Below are positions 16,749 to 25,596 of a stretch of 64,000 bases of DNA, piece after piece. Positions within the stretch are counted from its first letter, which is position 1. Every line of letters starts with the position of its first letter. The translations under genes were made by a program, and so were the position numbers. The notes beneath the pieces were generated by a model, which made no database searches, was not told the origin of the DNA, and worked only from the letters and a program-made list of their open reading frames with translations. Origin of the DNA: Mycolicibacterium agri (GTDB lineage: Bacteria > Actinomycetota > Actinomycetes > Mycobacteriales > Mycobacteriaceae); assembly GCF_002553505.1 (NCBI RefSeq), contig NZ_PDCP01000007.1:62001-126000 (forward strand). The letters run 5' to 3'.

Positions 16749-17392
16749 GCGAGGCCACCACAAGCAACCCGTTTTTCGCCCGGCTGTGGACGTTTCTGTC
16801 CAACCACGAAACCGACGAGATCAAGCGCATGCGCACCGAGAACCTCGCCGGCCTGACCGGCCGCGTGTTGGAGATCGGCGCGGGCACCGGCACGAACTTC
16901 TCCTACTATCCGCCCACGGTCACCGAGGTGATCGCGATGGAGCCCGAGCGGCTGCTGGCCCCGCAGGCGCGCAAGGCCGCCGAGACGGCGCCGGTGCCTG
17001 TCAAGGTGACCGAGGCGACTGTGGAGGCGTTCTTGTCCGAGTCGCAGGGCGAGGTGTTCGACGCCGTCGTCTGCTCGCTGGTGCTGTGCTCGGTTGACGA
17101 TCCCGATGCGCTTCTGCGACAGCTCTTTTCGCTCGTGCGGCCGGGCGGCCAGCTGCGCTTCCTCGAGCATGTCGCCAGCGGCGGTGTGCGCGGACGGCTG
17201 CAGAAGATCGCCGACGCGACGATATGGCCGCGGCTGATGGGCAACTGCCACACCCACCGCGACACCCAGGCCTCAATCGTCGCGGCGGGCTTCACGGTGG
17301 ACGGTTCCCGTCGCGAGCCCGCGCTGCCCGCGTGGTTCCCGACGCCCGTCGCCGAATACACCATCGGCCGCGCGACCAAGCCCGCCGCCTAG
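16745..17392 (+). CDS. Class I SAM-dependent methyltransferase (PmtA/UbiE-like)
   Basis: Protein of 215 residues from a GTG overlapping the tetR stop. VLEIGAGTGTNFSYYP at about 41-56 is the SAM-binding motif I, and LRFLEHVASGGVRGRLQ is typical of the Rv1147/phospholipid N-methyltransferase and METTL7-like group. Being coupled to an MmpL exporter and its regulator, it may modify the lipid that is exported. Substrate not determined. Confidence 0.85.
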   Translation: MSEATTSNPFFARLWTFLSNHETDEIKRMRTENLAGLTGRVLEIGAGTGTNFSYYPPTVTEVIAMEPERLLAPQARKAAETAPVPVKVTEATVEAFLSESQGEVFDAVVCSLVLCSVDDPDALLRQLFSLVRPGGQLRFLEHVASGGVRGRLQKIADATIWPRLMGNCHTHRDTQASIVAAGFTVDGSRREPALPAWFPTPVAEYTIGRATKPAA

Positions 17393-17398
17393 CGGAAA

Positions 17399-18112
17399 CT
17401 AGCCGAGGAGCGACGGCAGACGCTGCAGCAGACCCGGCAGCGCCCCTGCCGCGGTTTCCCGCATCGACACCGTCGCGGCATCCGACAGCGGCGTGCGCTC
17501 CGGGTTCACTTCGATCACCGGGATGCCCTGGGCCAGCGCCAGCTCGGGCAGGCCCGCCGCGGGGTAGACGATCGACGACGTGCCCACCACGACGACAAGA
17601 TCGGCGTGGGTCACCGCGTCGACGGACTTCTGCCAGGCGTCATCGGGCAGCGCCTCGCCGAACCACACCACGTTCGGCCTGACCAGGCCGCCGCACTCGC
17701 ACTCGGGCGGCGAGACGGCCTCGACCGGCTCGGGCATCGCGGGCAGCTCGCCGCGATATTCGCCTTCGCAACGGTCGCAACGGAATTGGAACAGGCTGCC
17801 GTGGACGTGATAAACCCGCCGGCTACCGGCCCGTTCATGCAGGTCATCGACGTTCTGGGTGACGACGTGGACCTCGGCGTAGTCCTGCCAGGCGGCGACG
17901 GCCCGATGACCGTTGTTCGGCTCGACGTTCTGCATCAAATAGTGCCGCCACAGGTACCACGCCCACACCTTCTCGGGGTGGTCGCGCCAGCCCTCGGCGC
18001 TGGAGATTTCGTAGGGGTCGACTTTCGCCCATAATCCCGTCTCGACGTCGCGAAACGTCGGGACGCCGCTCTCTGCGGAAATACCGGCTCCGCTGAGCAC
18101 AGTCAATTGCAC
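17399..18112 (-). CDS. cobB: NAD-dependent protein deacylase, sirtuin (class III)
   Basis: Sirtuin of 237 residues from a [18 protein letters not shown] (8-22) and TQNVDDLH (85-92) bind NAD; H104 in HGSLF is the catalytic base; C112/C115 and C138/C140 coordinate zinc. Y53 and R56 (WYLWR) form the YxxR pair that lets SIRT5/CobB-type enzymes remove succinyl and malonyl groups from lysine. It corresponds to Rv1151c and should deacylate metabolic enzymes such as acetyl-CoA synthetase in the cytosol. It is divergent from the GntR gene. Confidence 0.94.
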   Translation of the reverse strand: MQLTVLSGAGISAESGVPTFRDVETGLWAKVDPYEISSAEGWRDHPEKVWAWYLWRHYLMQNVEPNNGHRAVAAWQDYAEVHVVTQNVDDLHERAGSRRVYHVHGSLFQFRCDRCEGEYRGELPAMPEPVEAVSPPECECGGLVRPNVVWFGEALPDDAWQKSVDAVTHADLVVVVGTSSIVYPAAGLPELALAQGIPVIEVNPERTPLSDAATVSMRETAAGALPGLLQRLPSLLG

Positions 18113-18130
18113 ACCACCAAACTATCGCGT

Positions 18131-18514
18131 ATGGGCGATACTGAGCACGTGGTGGATTTGGGGGAATGGGTTCAAGCTGATCCGCACGCGAGTAGGCCGC
18201 TCTTCGACCAGCTCAGAAGCCAGATCATCGAGGGGATCCGCAGCGGCAAGCTGCCGCCCGGGACACGGCTTCCGACGGTACGGGAATTAGCGGCCCAGCT
18301 GCACATGGCGGTCAACACCGTGGCGCGAGCGTATCGCGAACTGGAATCGGCGGGAATCCTCGAAACGCGCGGGCGCTTCGGCACTTTCGTGGTGCGCACG
18401 GATCCGGCGGATGCGGCGATGGCCACAGCTGCGCACACTTACGCGACGGCGGCCAAGGCGCTCGGCGTCGACAAGGGCGAGGCGCTCAAGTACGTCGAGG
18501 CCGCGTTCGGCTGA
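18131..18514 (+). CDS. GntR family regulator, YtrA-type
   Basis: Short GntR protein of 127 residues. The winged helix at about 30-95 contains [32 protein letters not shown] and [13 protein letters not shown]. Only about 40 residues follow, too few for a large effector domain, as in the YtrA subgroup that controls ABC exporters. It corresponds to Rv1152. Start choice is uncertain: TTG 18107, ATG 18131 or GTG 18149 are possible. It is divergent from the sirtuin gene with overlapping upstream regions. Confidence 0.87.
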   Translation: MGDTEHVVDLGEWVQADPHASRPLFDQLRSQIIEGIRSGKLPPGTRLPTVRELAAQLHMAVNTVARAYRELESAGILETRGRFGTFVVRTDPADAAMATAAHTYATAAKALGVDKGEALKYVEAAFG

Positions 18515-18517
18515 CGG

Positions 18518-19342
18518 CTAGCCGAATTCCAGCAGCGTGACCAGCGGCCGCACCGGGTCGAGCAGTGGCAGGCGCTGCAGCGTCCACATCACCGCGTTGA
18601 GCACTTTGCCGCGGCCGGGATCCCAGGGCAGATCGTGCACGGCGCGAATGCCGGGAACCTCGTGGACGAGGTTTGCGATCTGCTCCGGCGACAGCGTGAA
18701 CGGCATCGGCGGCACCCGGTAGCGCAGGGACGTCGGAATACCGCGGCGCAACCACGAACCGAACAGCACGGGAGGCAGGTCGAACATCATCTGGCCGCCG
18801 GGAAAGCGTTTGGCGCATTCGGTGATCAGGCCGAGCGCCTCCTCGGGCTGCAGATACATCAGCAGGCCCTCGGCGGTGATGAACACGCCGTCGGACGGGT
18901 CCACCCGGTCCATCCAGCCGTAATCCAGCGCAGACTGCGCGCAGACCGACACGCGGTCGGAGTGCGGCAGCAGCCGTTCGCGCAGTTCGACGATCGGCGG
19001 CAAATCTACGGTCAGCCAACGGAATTGGTCGCCAACCCCGGATTCGTTGATCCGGTAGAAACTGGTCTGCAACCCTTCGGCCAGCGCCACCACCGTGGCC
19101 GATGGGTGATCGACCAGGTACCGCTTCGTGTACTTGTCGAAGGTCAGCGCCCGCCGCGCGATGTCCTGGCGCCGGGTGAAACCGAACTTGCCGAAATCGA
19201 AGTCGATGGAGTCGACCAGCTTGATCGCCATCGGATCGTCGATGATCGCGTCGGGCCTGCGGGCCTCGGTGGCGCGCACCAGCAGCGTCATCAGCGCCGT
19301 CTCGGAGACCCCGGTCAGGGCGGAACCGTCTACCTTGCTCAT
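18518..19342 (-). CDS. SAM-dependent methyltransferase, leucine carboxyl methyltransferase family
   Basis: Protein of 274 residues related along its length to the product of 19857-20678 (shared ETALMTLLVRATEARRPD-type start, VALAEGLQTSFYRI and FITAEGLLMYLQPEEA). This is the LCMT/PPM1 type also seen in mycobacterial Omt (Rv1153c). Its ATG overlaps the stop of the DUF1697 gene (ATGA). It probably methylates a carboxyl or hydroxyl group of a small molecule. It is the last gene of a three-gene operon and converges with gntR, leaving 3 bp. Confidence 0.85.
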   Translation of the reverse strand: MSKVDGSALTGVSETALMTLLVRATEARRPDAIIDDPMAIKLVDSIDFDFGKFGFTRRQDIARRALTFDKYTKRYLVDHPSATVVALAEGLQTSFYRINESGVGDQFRWLTVDLPPIVELRERLLPHSDRVSVCAQSALDYGWMDRVDPSDGVFITAEGLLMYLQPEEALGLITECAKRFPGGQMMFDLPPVLFGSWLRRGIPTSLRYRVPPMPFTLSPEQIANLVHEVPGIRAVHDLPWDPGRGKVLNAVMWTLQRLPLLDPVRPLVTLLEFG

Positions 19343-19860
19343 CGCAGAACCTTTTCCAGTGTGCGGAGGTTGCGCGTCGTCGTCGACGACTTGTAGCGCT
19401 TCTTGCCCATCGTCTTGCCCATCGCGGAGTCCAGCGTGCTCGATCTGGGGACCTGCCAGTAGATCACGCCCGCGCCGCGGGCGATCTTCTCGTTGTGCCC
19501 GGCGTTCTCGGCGAGCGCGGCCAGTTCGTCGAGCACCTGCTCGTCGGTGACGAAGGTGACGTAGCTGTGGTGACCGTCGACCTCGCGTTCGAAGGGATAG
19601 GCCTCCGAGATGGCCCGCACGGTGTCCAGGTCGTACGCCAAAACCCAGGCGTCATAGCCGAATTCGGCCCGCAGCGCCTGCTCGGCCTTCTTGCGGACGG
19701 CGTCGACGCCCGACCGGCTGTCCAGCAGCACGTTGCCGCTGGCGAGGATCGTCTTGACGTTGGTGAAACCAGCCCTCTCCAGCGCCGCGGCGACCTGGGC
19801 CATCTTGAGGTTGACGCCGCCGACGTTCACGCCGCGCAGGAATGCGGCGTAACGGGTCAT
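19339..19860 (-). CDS. DUF1697 family protein
   Basis: Protein of 173 residues beginning RYAAFLRGVNVGG, the diagnostic DUF1697 start, with SGNVLLDS and the conserved SxxxxxMGKTMGKKRYKSSTTRN segment near the end. Function of the family is unknown. It is overlapped by 4 bp at both ends by two paralogous methyltransferases, a fixed translational order that implies a common task. Confidence 0.88.
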   Translation of the reverse strand: MTRYAAFLRGVNVGGVNLKMAQVAAALERAGFTNVKTILASGNVLLDSRSGVDAVRKKAEQALRAEFGYDAWVLAYDLDTVRAISEAYPFEREVDGHHSYVTFVTDEQVLDELAALAENAGHNEKIARGAGVIYWQVPRSSTLDSAMGKTMGKKRYKSSTTTRNLRTLEKVLR

Positions 19861-20678
19861 CGGGCGAACTCCAGCAGCGTGACACTGGGCCGGACGCGAC
19901 GGAAGGCGGCGATGCGGTCCAGCGGCGGCCAGGCCGCGATCTTGAACACCCCGCGACCGGGCGGGTACTTGATGTCGCGAGCGGCGCGCACGCCGGCGAT
20001 GGTGTCGGCCAGCGCCAGACCCTCGTCGGGGGTCATCGCGAACGGCATCGGCGGGGCGGTGTAGCGGTCCGAGAGCTTGAAGCCCTTGAGTGTGCGGCGG
20101 CTGAAGAACGGCGGAATGTTGTCGAACATCATCCGGCCGCCGGGGAAGCGGGCCGCGCAGTCGCGGACCAGCCCGATCGCGTCGTCGGGCTCCAGGTACA
20201 TCAGCAGGCCCTCGGCGGTGATGAATACGTCCTCGCCGGTGACGCGGTCCATCCAGCTGCGGTCCAGTGCCGACTGGGCCAGCGCAACGATGCGGTCGTC
20301 GTGCGGCAGCAGCTGCGCCCGCAGCGCCATCACCGGCGGCAGATCGATTGAGTACCAGGTCAGTTCGTCGGCCACGCCCGCAGCGTCGAGCCGCCAGAAG
20401 CTGGTCTGCAGTCCTTCGGCGAGGGCGACGATCGACGCTGTGGGGTGAGCGGTCAGAAACTCGCGCATCTGCGCGTCGAATGCGACCGCCCGCAGCGCGT
20501 GCGACTGGTTGGGCTTGCCGAACTTGAGGTAGTCGTAGGAGATCGAGTCGAACAGGGTGACGGCCCACGGGTCGCGGATCACCCCGTCGGACCTCTTGGC
20601 CTCGGTGGCGCGGTTGTGCAGGGTCCACAGGGTGGTCGCCGAGACGCCGTCGAGGATGTCGCCGTGGATCGTTGGCAT
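19857..20678 (-). CDS. SAM-dependent methyltransferase, Omt-like
   Basis: Protein of 273 residues, first gene of the operon. SIVALAEGLQTSFWRLD is the SAM-binding motif I region, WYSIDLPPV carries the acidic ribose-binding residue, and FITAEGLLMYL follows. It is the better match by position and N-terminus to Rv1153c (omt). It is about one-third to one-half identical by eye to the downstream methyltransferase, so the pair arose by duplication with DUF1697 in between. Confidence 0.86.
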   Translation of the reverse strand: MPTIHGDILDGVSATTLWTLHNRATEAKRSDGVIRDPWAVTLFDSISYDYLKFGKPNQSHALRAVAFDAQMREFLTAHPTASIVALAEGLQTSFWRLDAAGVADELTWYSIDLPPVMALRAQLLPHDDRIVALAQSALDRSWMDRVTGEDVFITAEGLLMYLEPDDAIGLVRDCAARFPGGRMMFDNIPPFFSRRTLKGFKLSDRYTAPPMPFAMTPDEGLALADTIAGVRAARDIKYPPGRGVFKIAAWPPLDRIAAFRRVRPSVTLLEFAR

Positions 20679-20734
20679 GCGCTCATCCTAGGTAGCGCGG
20701 CCAATCGGTTCAGCCCTCAAACATGGCGACGTAG

Positions 20735-21187
<453 letters not shown>

Positions 21188-21243
21188 CGGCCATCACCGA
21201 AAAGCAAGCGACTGGAGCCCGTGTGTCGCGCTAGGCTCCGGCT

Positions 21244-21411
21244 ATGGCTGAAGCACCGGAAAACGACATCAAGCAGAAATTCCGGGAGGCGTTGGAGCGG
21301 AAGAAGGCCAAGTCCGGCGGCGGTGAGGAGCACCGCGACGGCGGGCGCAAGCAGCCGAAGGCGCACGGGCCGGTCGAGAACCGCCGCGAGTTCCGCCGCA
21401 AGAGCGGCTAG
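21244..21411 (+). CDS. DUF5302 family small protein
   Basis: Protein of 55 residues: an acidic/amphipathic start (MAEAPENDIKQKFREALERK), a central KAKSGGGEEHRDGG linker and a basic end (ENRREFRRKSG). This is the pattern of the actinobacterial DUF5302 family. Very charged and probably disordered; function unknown. It lies 56 bp after the F420-binding gene and is followed directly by a UUCG-loop hairpin. Confidence 0.85.
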   Translation: MAEAPENDIKQKFREALERKKAKSGGGEEHRDGGRKQPKAHGPVENRREFRRKSG

Positions 21412-21414
21412 CCT

Positions 21415-21428
21415 CCTCGTTCGCGAGG
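21415..21428 (+). terminator. UUCG-tetraloop hairpin after DUF5302
   Basis: CCTCG-TTCG-CGAGG begins 4 bp after the stop codon. A 5-bp stem closed by a stable C(UUCG)G loop is a credible intrinsic terminator or 3' end stabiliser. It marks the end of the core-genome block before the accessory region. Confidence 0.6.
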
Positions 21429-21498
21429 CGGAATCCGCGCAGCCCCCTTCTCGTAGTTGTGCTGCGTGTTTTCCGTTTCGCGGGGGATTAGACGGGAA

Positions 21499-21918
21499 TT
21501 AGACGGGCACGGCCGTTCCGTGCTCCTCGTCGATGCGGGTGGTGACGCCGGTGGCGACGATGGTGCGGGTGGCGTCGACGGATCCGTAGGTCCAGAAGAT
21601 GTGCATTTCCTCGCTGTCGGAGGCGTTTTCGAAATAGTGCCGTATCCCGGCAGGGATGAACGTGGTGTGACCGACGGCGACCTCGTGGGTGGTGTCCTCG
21701 ATGTGCACAATCGCGCGGCCCTGCGTCACGACGACGCACTCGTCGCAGTTGTGGTAGTGCTCGGCGATGGCCGCGCCCGGGCCGAATTTGGTGATGCCGT
21801 TGAGGAACTCGCGGGCGCCGACTTTCGGTGACACCAGTGGGATCGTGCTCGCGCCGCCGCCGCGCTCGCGGGCCGGGAGCTCGTCGGGCCGCAGTATCGT
21901 TGCTTGACGTTCGCTCAT
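21499..21918 (-). CDS. Cupin domain protein
   Basis: Single-domain cupin of 139 residues. Motif 1 is EHYHNCDECVVVTQGRAIVHIED, with the HxH...E metal ligands; motif 2 is PAGIRHYFENAS, giving the last histidine. It may bind Fe/Mn and act as a small-molecule isomerase, dioxygenase or sensor. The ATG shares a base with the stop of the flavin reductase-regulator gene (TGATG), and GGAGGACAGG precedes it, so it is co-expressed with that gene. Confidence 0.85.
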   Translation of the reverse strand: MSERQATILRPDELPARERGGGASTIPLVSPKVGAREFLNGITKFGPGAAIAEHYHNCDECVVVTQGRAIVHIEDTTHEVAVGHTTFIPAGIRHYFENASDSEEMHIFWTYGSVDATRTIVATGVTTRIDEEHGTAVPV

Positions 21919-23066
21919 CACACCTGTCCTCCGGTCAGCGCCAACACCTGCCGAGTGCGCGCCTTGGCCATCTCGCAATAGGCCTTGGCGGCGCGGCGGG
22001 CCGCGTCGGCATCGCCACTTTCCAGCGCCTCGAGTAAATCACGCTGCACGGCAAGGAATGCCGCCGACGACTGAGCGGTCATGCCGAAGCTGCGCGCCAT
22101 CACGTTCTTGATGGAAAGCGACCCGAATGCCGCGATCAGCAGCGGGTTGCCCGATAGCGCCACAATCGCCTCGTGGAAGGCGTAATTGGCGTCGAGATAG
22201 GCGTGGAAGTCTTCGAAGTGGTCGTCGACGAGATAGCGTGACATCGTGTCCAGATGATGCCGGGCTTCGGCGAGTAGTTTCGGATCGCATTGTCCGGCAA
22301 CGCGATCGATGACGCCCAACTCGATTGCCAGCCGCGCCTCGAAGGTGTCGTCGGAGGTGCGCACGTCGAACGGCGCGATCACGTAACCACGATCGGGGTC
22401 GCGCCGCACCAACCCGTCACCGGACAGCCGCGTCAACGCGTAGAACGCCTGCGCGCGATCGCCGTCGAGGCAGTCGGCGAGTTCGTCGACGGTGATCACC
22501 TGGCCCGCGGCGAACACGCGGCTGAGCACCATGTCCCTGGCCCGTTCGTAGGCGCGATCATTGCGCTCGAACTCGAAACGTCCGAAGCCGCCGCGGAAGT
22601 ACGTCAGCGGCGCACCCTCCCGTGCGGTCGCGGCGGTGACGTGACCGAGGAACACCGAATGGGTGCCGCCGACGACCTGCTCGGTGACCTCGCACTCGAT
22701 CGACGCGATCGCCTCGGCCAGCATCGGAATCCCGCCTGCGCCGCGCTCGACGGCTACCCCTGCGAACTTGTCCTGCCGCGGCGTCGCGAACTGGTAGGCC
22801 AGGTCGCCATGCGTCTGCCCCAACACATTGACGGTGTAGCGGCCGCTGCGCTCGATCGCACCGGCGGTCGGCACCGAGTTGTTCACGCAGGCCAGCATCA
22901 TCGGCGGGTCCATCGACAGCGAGGTCACAGAGCTCGCGGTCATGCCGTAGTCGCGGCCGTCGACTCTGGTCGTCACCACCGTTACGCCACTGGCCAGATG
23001 ACCGACGACGTGCCGGAACAGGTCCGTGTCGACCGACTCAGCGGTGTTCACGTAGTCCTGTGTCAT
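21918..23066 (-). CDS. Flavin reductase fused to GntR/FCD regulator domain
   Basis: Fusion of 382 residues. Residues 15-168 are a flavin reductase-like FMN-binding barrel (LASGVTVVTTRVDG, GMTASSVTSLSMDPP, GTHSVFLGHV). Residues 175-235 read as a winged helix (VDELADCLDGDRAQAFYALTRLSGDGLVRRDPDRGY), and 240-375 as an FCD ligand domain of the FadR type (ANYAFHEAIVALSGNPLL). It could supply reduced flavin to the luciferase-like monooxygenase at 26858 and also sense a ligand. One usual FCD metal histidine appears replaced by Q in AVQRDLLEALESGD. It is divergent from a Gfo/Idh gene. Confidence 0.85.
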   Translation of the reverse strand: MTQDYVNTAESVDTDLFRHVVGHLASGVTVVTTRVDGRDYGMTASSVTSLSMDPPMMLACVNNSVPTAGAIERSGRYTVNVLGQTHGDLAYQFATPRQDKFAGVAVERGAGGIPMLAEAIASIECEVTEQVVGGTHSVFLGHVTAATAREGAPLTYFRGGFGRFEFERNDRAYERARDMVLSRVFAAGQVITVDELADCLDGDRAQAFYALTRLSGDGLVRRDPDRGYVIAPFDVRTSDDTFEARLAIELGVIDRVAGQCDPKLLAEARHHLDTMSRYLVDDHFEDFHAYLDANYAFHEAIVALSGNPLLIAAFGSLSIKNVMARSFGMTAQSSAAFLAVQRDLLEALESGDADAARRAAKAYCEMAKARTRQVLALTGGQV

Positions 23067-23096
23067 GACAGATCTCCCGTAGTTCTTCTCAATAGC

Positions 23097-23197
23097 TCAA
23101 TTGAACGTCGGCAACCGGGGTGCAAACACTCACGGATTGCGACACACACGCGGCAGAACTTCACGTCAGCAGACAATGCGCGACCGCTTCGCCGGTC
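23097..23197. promoter_or_regulatory. Divergent promoter with two short palindromes
   Basis: Between the fusion regulator gene and the Gfo/Idh gene are a perfect TCAATTGA (23097-23104) and a GACCG-CTTCGC-CGGTC inverted repeat (23182-23197). Either could be the site of the GntR/FCD fusion. No -10/-35 boxes are clear. Confidence 0.35.
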
Positions 23198-23211
23198 ATT
23201 GACTATCCGGT

Positions 23212-24204
23212 GTGATCAGAACAGCCGTCGTGGGACTCGGGTGGTGGGGCCGCAAAATCGTGCAGGATCTGCACGACAGCGAACACGTGCAGATCGTGGC
23301 GGGTGTCGACACAGACCCGGCGGCGCGCACCGCTGTCCAAGACCAACTGGAAGCCGTGCACAGCGGCATCGACGCGGTGCTCACCGATGACGCCATCGAC
23401 GCCGTAATCCTGTGCACGCCACACAAATTCCACACCGAGCAAATCATCGCTGCGGCGGCACACGGCAAGCACGTCTTTTGCGAGAAGCCGCTCAGCACGT
23501 CCGGCGACGACGCGCAACGCGCCGTCGACGCGATCACCGGCGCCGGCCTGCAGCTCGGCATCGGCCACGAACGCCGTTTCGAACCCGCCGTCGACGAACT
23601 GCGCCGCGCGATCATGGACGGCCAGCTGGGCACCCCGCTGGTGTTCGAAGGCAATTTCAGCCAGGACAAATTCCTCGACCTGCCCGCCGACAACTGGCGG
23701 CTGTCGGCGGTGGAGGCCCCTGTCGGCCCCCTGTCGGCCACCGGCATCCACCTCGTCGACCTGGCGATCAGCATCTTCGGCAGGCCCACCGAGGTGTGGG
23801 CGCGGCTGTCCACCCAGGCCACCAACTTCGCCAATGGCGACACCCTGGCCGTCACGCTGGCCTTCGAGAAGGGCCAGACCGCGCTGATCACGGCCATCCT
23901 GGCGACCCCGTTCGTCGGGCGCATCACGCTGCTCGGCTCCGAAGGCTGGATGGAGATCCGCGACCGCAACCACCCCGAGAACCCCAAGGGTTGGGACGTC
24001 ACCCGCCAGCTGCGCGGCGAAGAAGCCCAGGCCACGTTCATTCCGCCGCACTCATCGGTGCGCGAGAACATCGAGGCTTTCGCGAAGGCTGTCGCCGGCG
24101 GCGAGCCCTACCCGATCCCGCTGGACGAAATGGTGGCCAACGCCCGCACCTTCGAGGCGATCACCCGCTCGGCGCTCAGCGGCTCGGTCGAGGCGGTCCG
24201 ATGA
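23212..24204 (+). CDS. Gfo/Idh/MocA family oxidoreductase
   Basis: NAD(P)-dependent dehydrogenase of 330 residues from a GTG. VVGLGWWGRKI (6-16) is the Rossmann glycine loop and FCEKPLST contains the EKP motif; the C-terminal half is the GFO_IDH_MocA_C alpha/beta domain. Typical substrates are cyclic polyols, sugars or dihydrodiols. It stands alone on the plus strand, divergent from the fusion regulator and followed 69 bp later by pucR. Confidence 0.86.
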   Translation: MIRTAVVGLGWWGRKIVQDLHDSEHVQIVAGVDTDPAARTAVQDQLEAVHSGIDAVLTDDAIDAVILCTPHKFHTEQIIAAAAHGKHVFCEKPLSTSGDDAQRAVDAITGAGLQLGIGHERRFEPAVDELRRAIMDGQLGTPLVFEGNFSQDKFLDLPADNWRLSAVEAPVGPLSATGIHLVDLAISIFGRPTEVWARLSTQATNFANGDTLAVTLAFEKGQTALITAILATPFVGRITLLGSEGWMEIRDRNHPENPKGWDVTRQLRGEEAQATFIPPHSSVRENIEAFAKAVAGGEPYPIPLDEMVANARTFEAITRSALSGSVEAVR

Positions 24205-24273
24205 GGTGCGACCGCAGCGGGTGCGCTCTGCCCGGCTAGGATCGCGCACACGACCCGATCGAGGTGCATCGCG

Positions 24274-25596
24274 ATGTCACTGACCATCGACAACGGCCGA
24301 GCAATGGACTCCGCAGACGTGCGCATGCCTGCCCCGCTGAACCTGTGGCACGACGATCGGCCGCTGCCGCCGTGGGTGCAGGAGCTGGCACGAGATTTCG
24401 ACGTCGACGACCTCGTCGAGGTCATCATCGGCCGCTGCCTGTCCATAGCGTTTCCCAACCAGGCCCACGACGACGAATTTCGCGGCTATCTGACGGCCAG
24501 CACCAGCGCGAACGCGCGCTGTCTGCGCTCGGTCATCGCGGGTGAGATCGCGCTCGAGGACGTCCATCTGGAGGCGGTGCTGTCGTTCGCGAAAGTGCAA
24601 GCGCAGCTGCGCATTCCGCAGAAGTCGATGCAACGCTCCTACCGCATCAGCTTCTTCACGATGTGGGAAGCGTGGAGTAATCATCTGCGCAAGGCCATCA
24701 CCGACCGCGACATCGACCGAGACGAAGCCTTCTTAGCTCAGCAACTGTTGACCCAGACCATCCTCGGCTATCAGGACTTCGTGGCGTCGCAGGTCGCCGA
24801 GACCTACACCCACGACTACGAAGCGCTCAACCGGTCTCGCGGGCACATGCGGCGCAGCCTGGTCAGGGACATCCTGCGCGACGAGAGCGGCGTGCTGTCC
24901 AGCTCTGACGCCGCGATCCTGTCCTACGACCTGACCAGCCGCCACATCGCCGTTCTGCTGCCCACGGTCGCCGAGGGTGCGGCCACCCAGTTGGCGGTCG
25001 GGATGCGCGCGGCCGTCAGCTGCCAGCATTCGCTGGTCTATCCGCTGACGCTGAGCTCATCGGTGGTGTGGCTGGGCCGAATTGGCGAATGGAAGCGCCA
25101 GGTGCTCGACGCGCTGGACAGCGTGCTGATCGAAGCCGGTGTGCCGGCCGCGGTGGGAGGAGCGCACGCAGGCATCGACGGGTTCCGCACGACGTTGACC
25201 GAGGCGATGGACGCCGAGCGGATCCGCGCCGCCTGGGACCGGCCTGGCGCGCCATCGGTGGTGCACCATGGCGATGTCGGCCTGGAGATCCTGCTGATGC
25301 GCGATCCGGTGCAGGCGCGCCAGTTCGTCGAGCGTGAGCTCGGCCCGCTGGCCCGCGACACCGTGGAGGCGCAGCGGCTGCGTGAGACGCTGGAGGCGTC
25401 GTTCCGGTTCGGGTCGCATGTCGCTGCGGCGGAACATCTTCAGTTGCACGAGCACACCGTGCGCAACCGGCTGCACAAGGCCGAGGAGTTGCTCGGCCAC
25501 ACGCTCAACGAGCGGCGCACCGAGCTGCAGGTCGCGGCGCGGTTGATCCGGCTGCTGGCCAACATCGAGCAGACGCCGGTCACCCCGCCGTCGTAG
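24274..25596 (+). CDS. PucR family transcriptional regulator
   Basis: Protein of 440 residues. The C-terminus (about 375-432) is the PucR helix-turn-helix: LRETLEASFRFGSHVAAAEHLQLHEHTVRNRL. The middle is a GGDEF-like/CdaR region, and the N-terminal 180 residues are the RsbRD_N-type helical domain. Such regulators control catabolic operons in actinobacteria. Its last 17 bp overlap the convergent alpha/beta hydrolase gene, so the two may interfere transcriptionally. It probably acts on the hydrolase-CMD-monooxygenase operon or the importer at 28195. Confidence 0.87.
   Translation: MSLTIDNGRAMDSADVRMPAPLNLWHDDRPLPPWVQELARDFDVDDLVEVIIGRCLSIAFPNQAHDDEFRGYLTASTSANARCLRSVIAGEIALEDVHLEAVLSFAKVQAQLRIPQKSMQRSYRISFFTMWEAWSNHLRKAITDRDIDRDEAFLAQQLLTQTILGYQDFVASQVAETYTHDYEALNRSRGHMRRSLVRDILRDESGVLSSSDAAILSYDLTSRHIAVLLPTVAEGAATQLAVGMRAAVSCQHSLVYPLTLSSSVVWLGRIGEWKRQVLDALDSVLIEAGVPAAVGGAHAGIDGFRTTLTEAMDAERIRAAWDRPGAPSVVHHGDVGLEILLMRDPVQARQFVERELGPLARDTVEAQRLRETLEASFRFGSHVAAAEHLQLHEHTVRNRLHKAEELLGHTLNERRTELQVAARLIRLLANIEQTPVTPPS

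Noticed and set aside
21412..21500. Attachment site or integrase scar at the left edge of the accessory region
   Set aside because: No tRNA, integrase, transposase or direct repeat shared with the right edge near 50.8-50.9 kb could be seen.
21918..23066. Two separate genes, flavin reductase and GntR regulator, misjoined
   Set aside because: The frame is continuous for 382 codons with family-like sequence on both sides of the junction, no stop, and an internal linker of ordinary length; treated as a true fusion.
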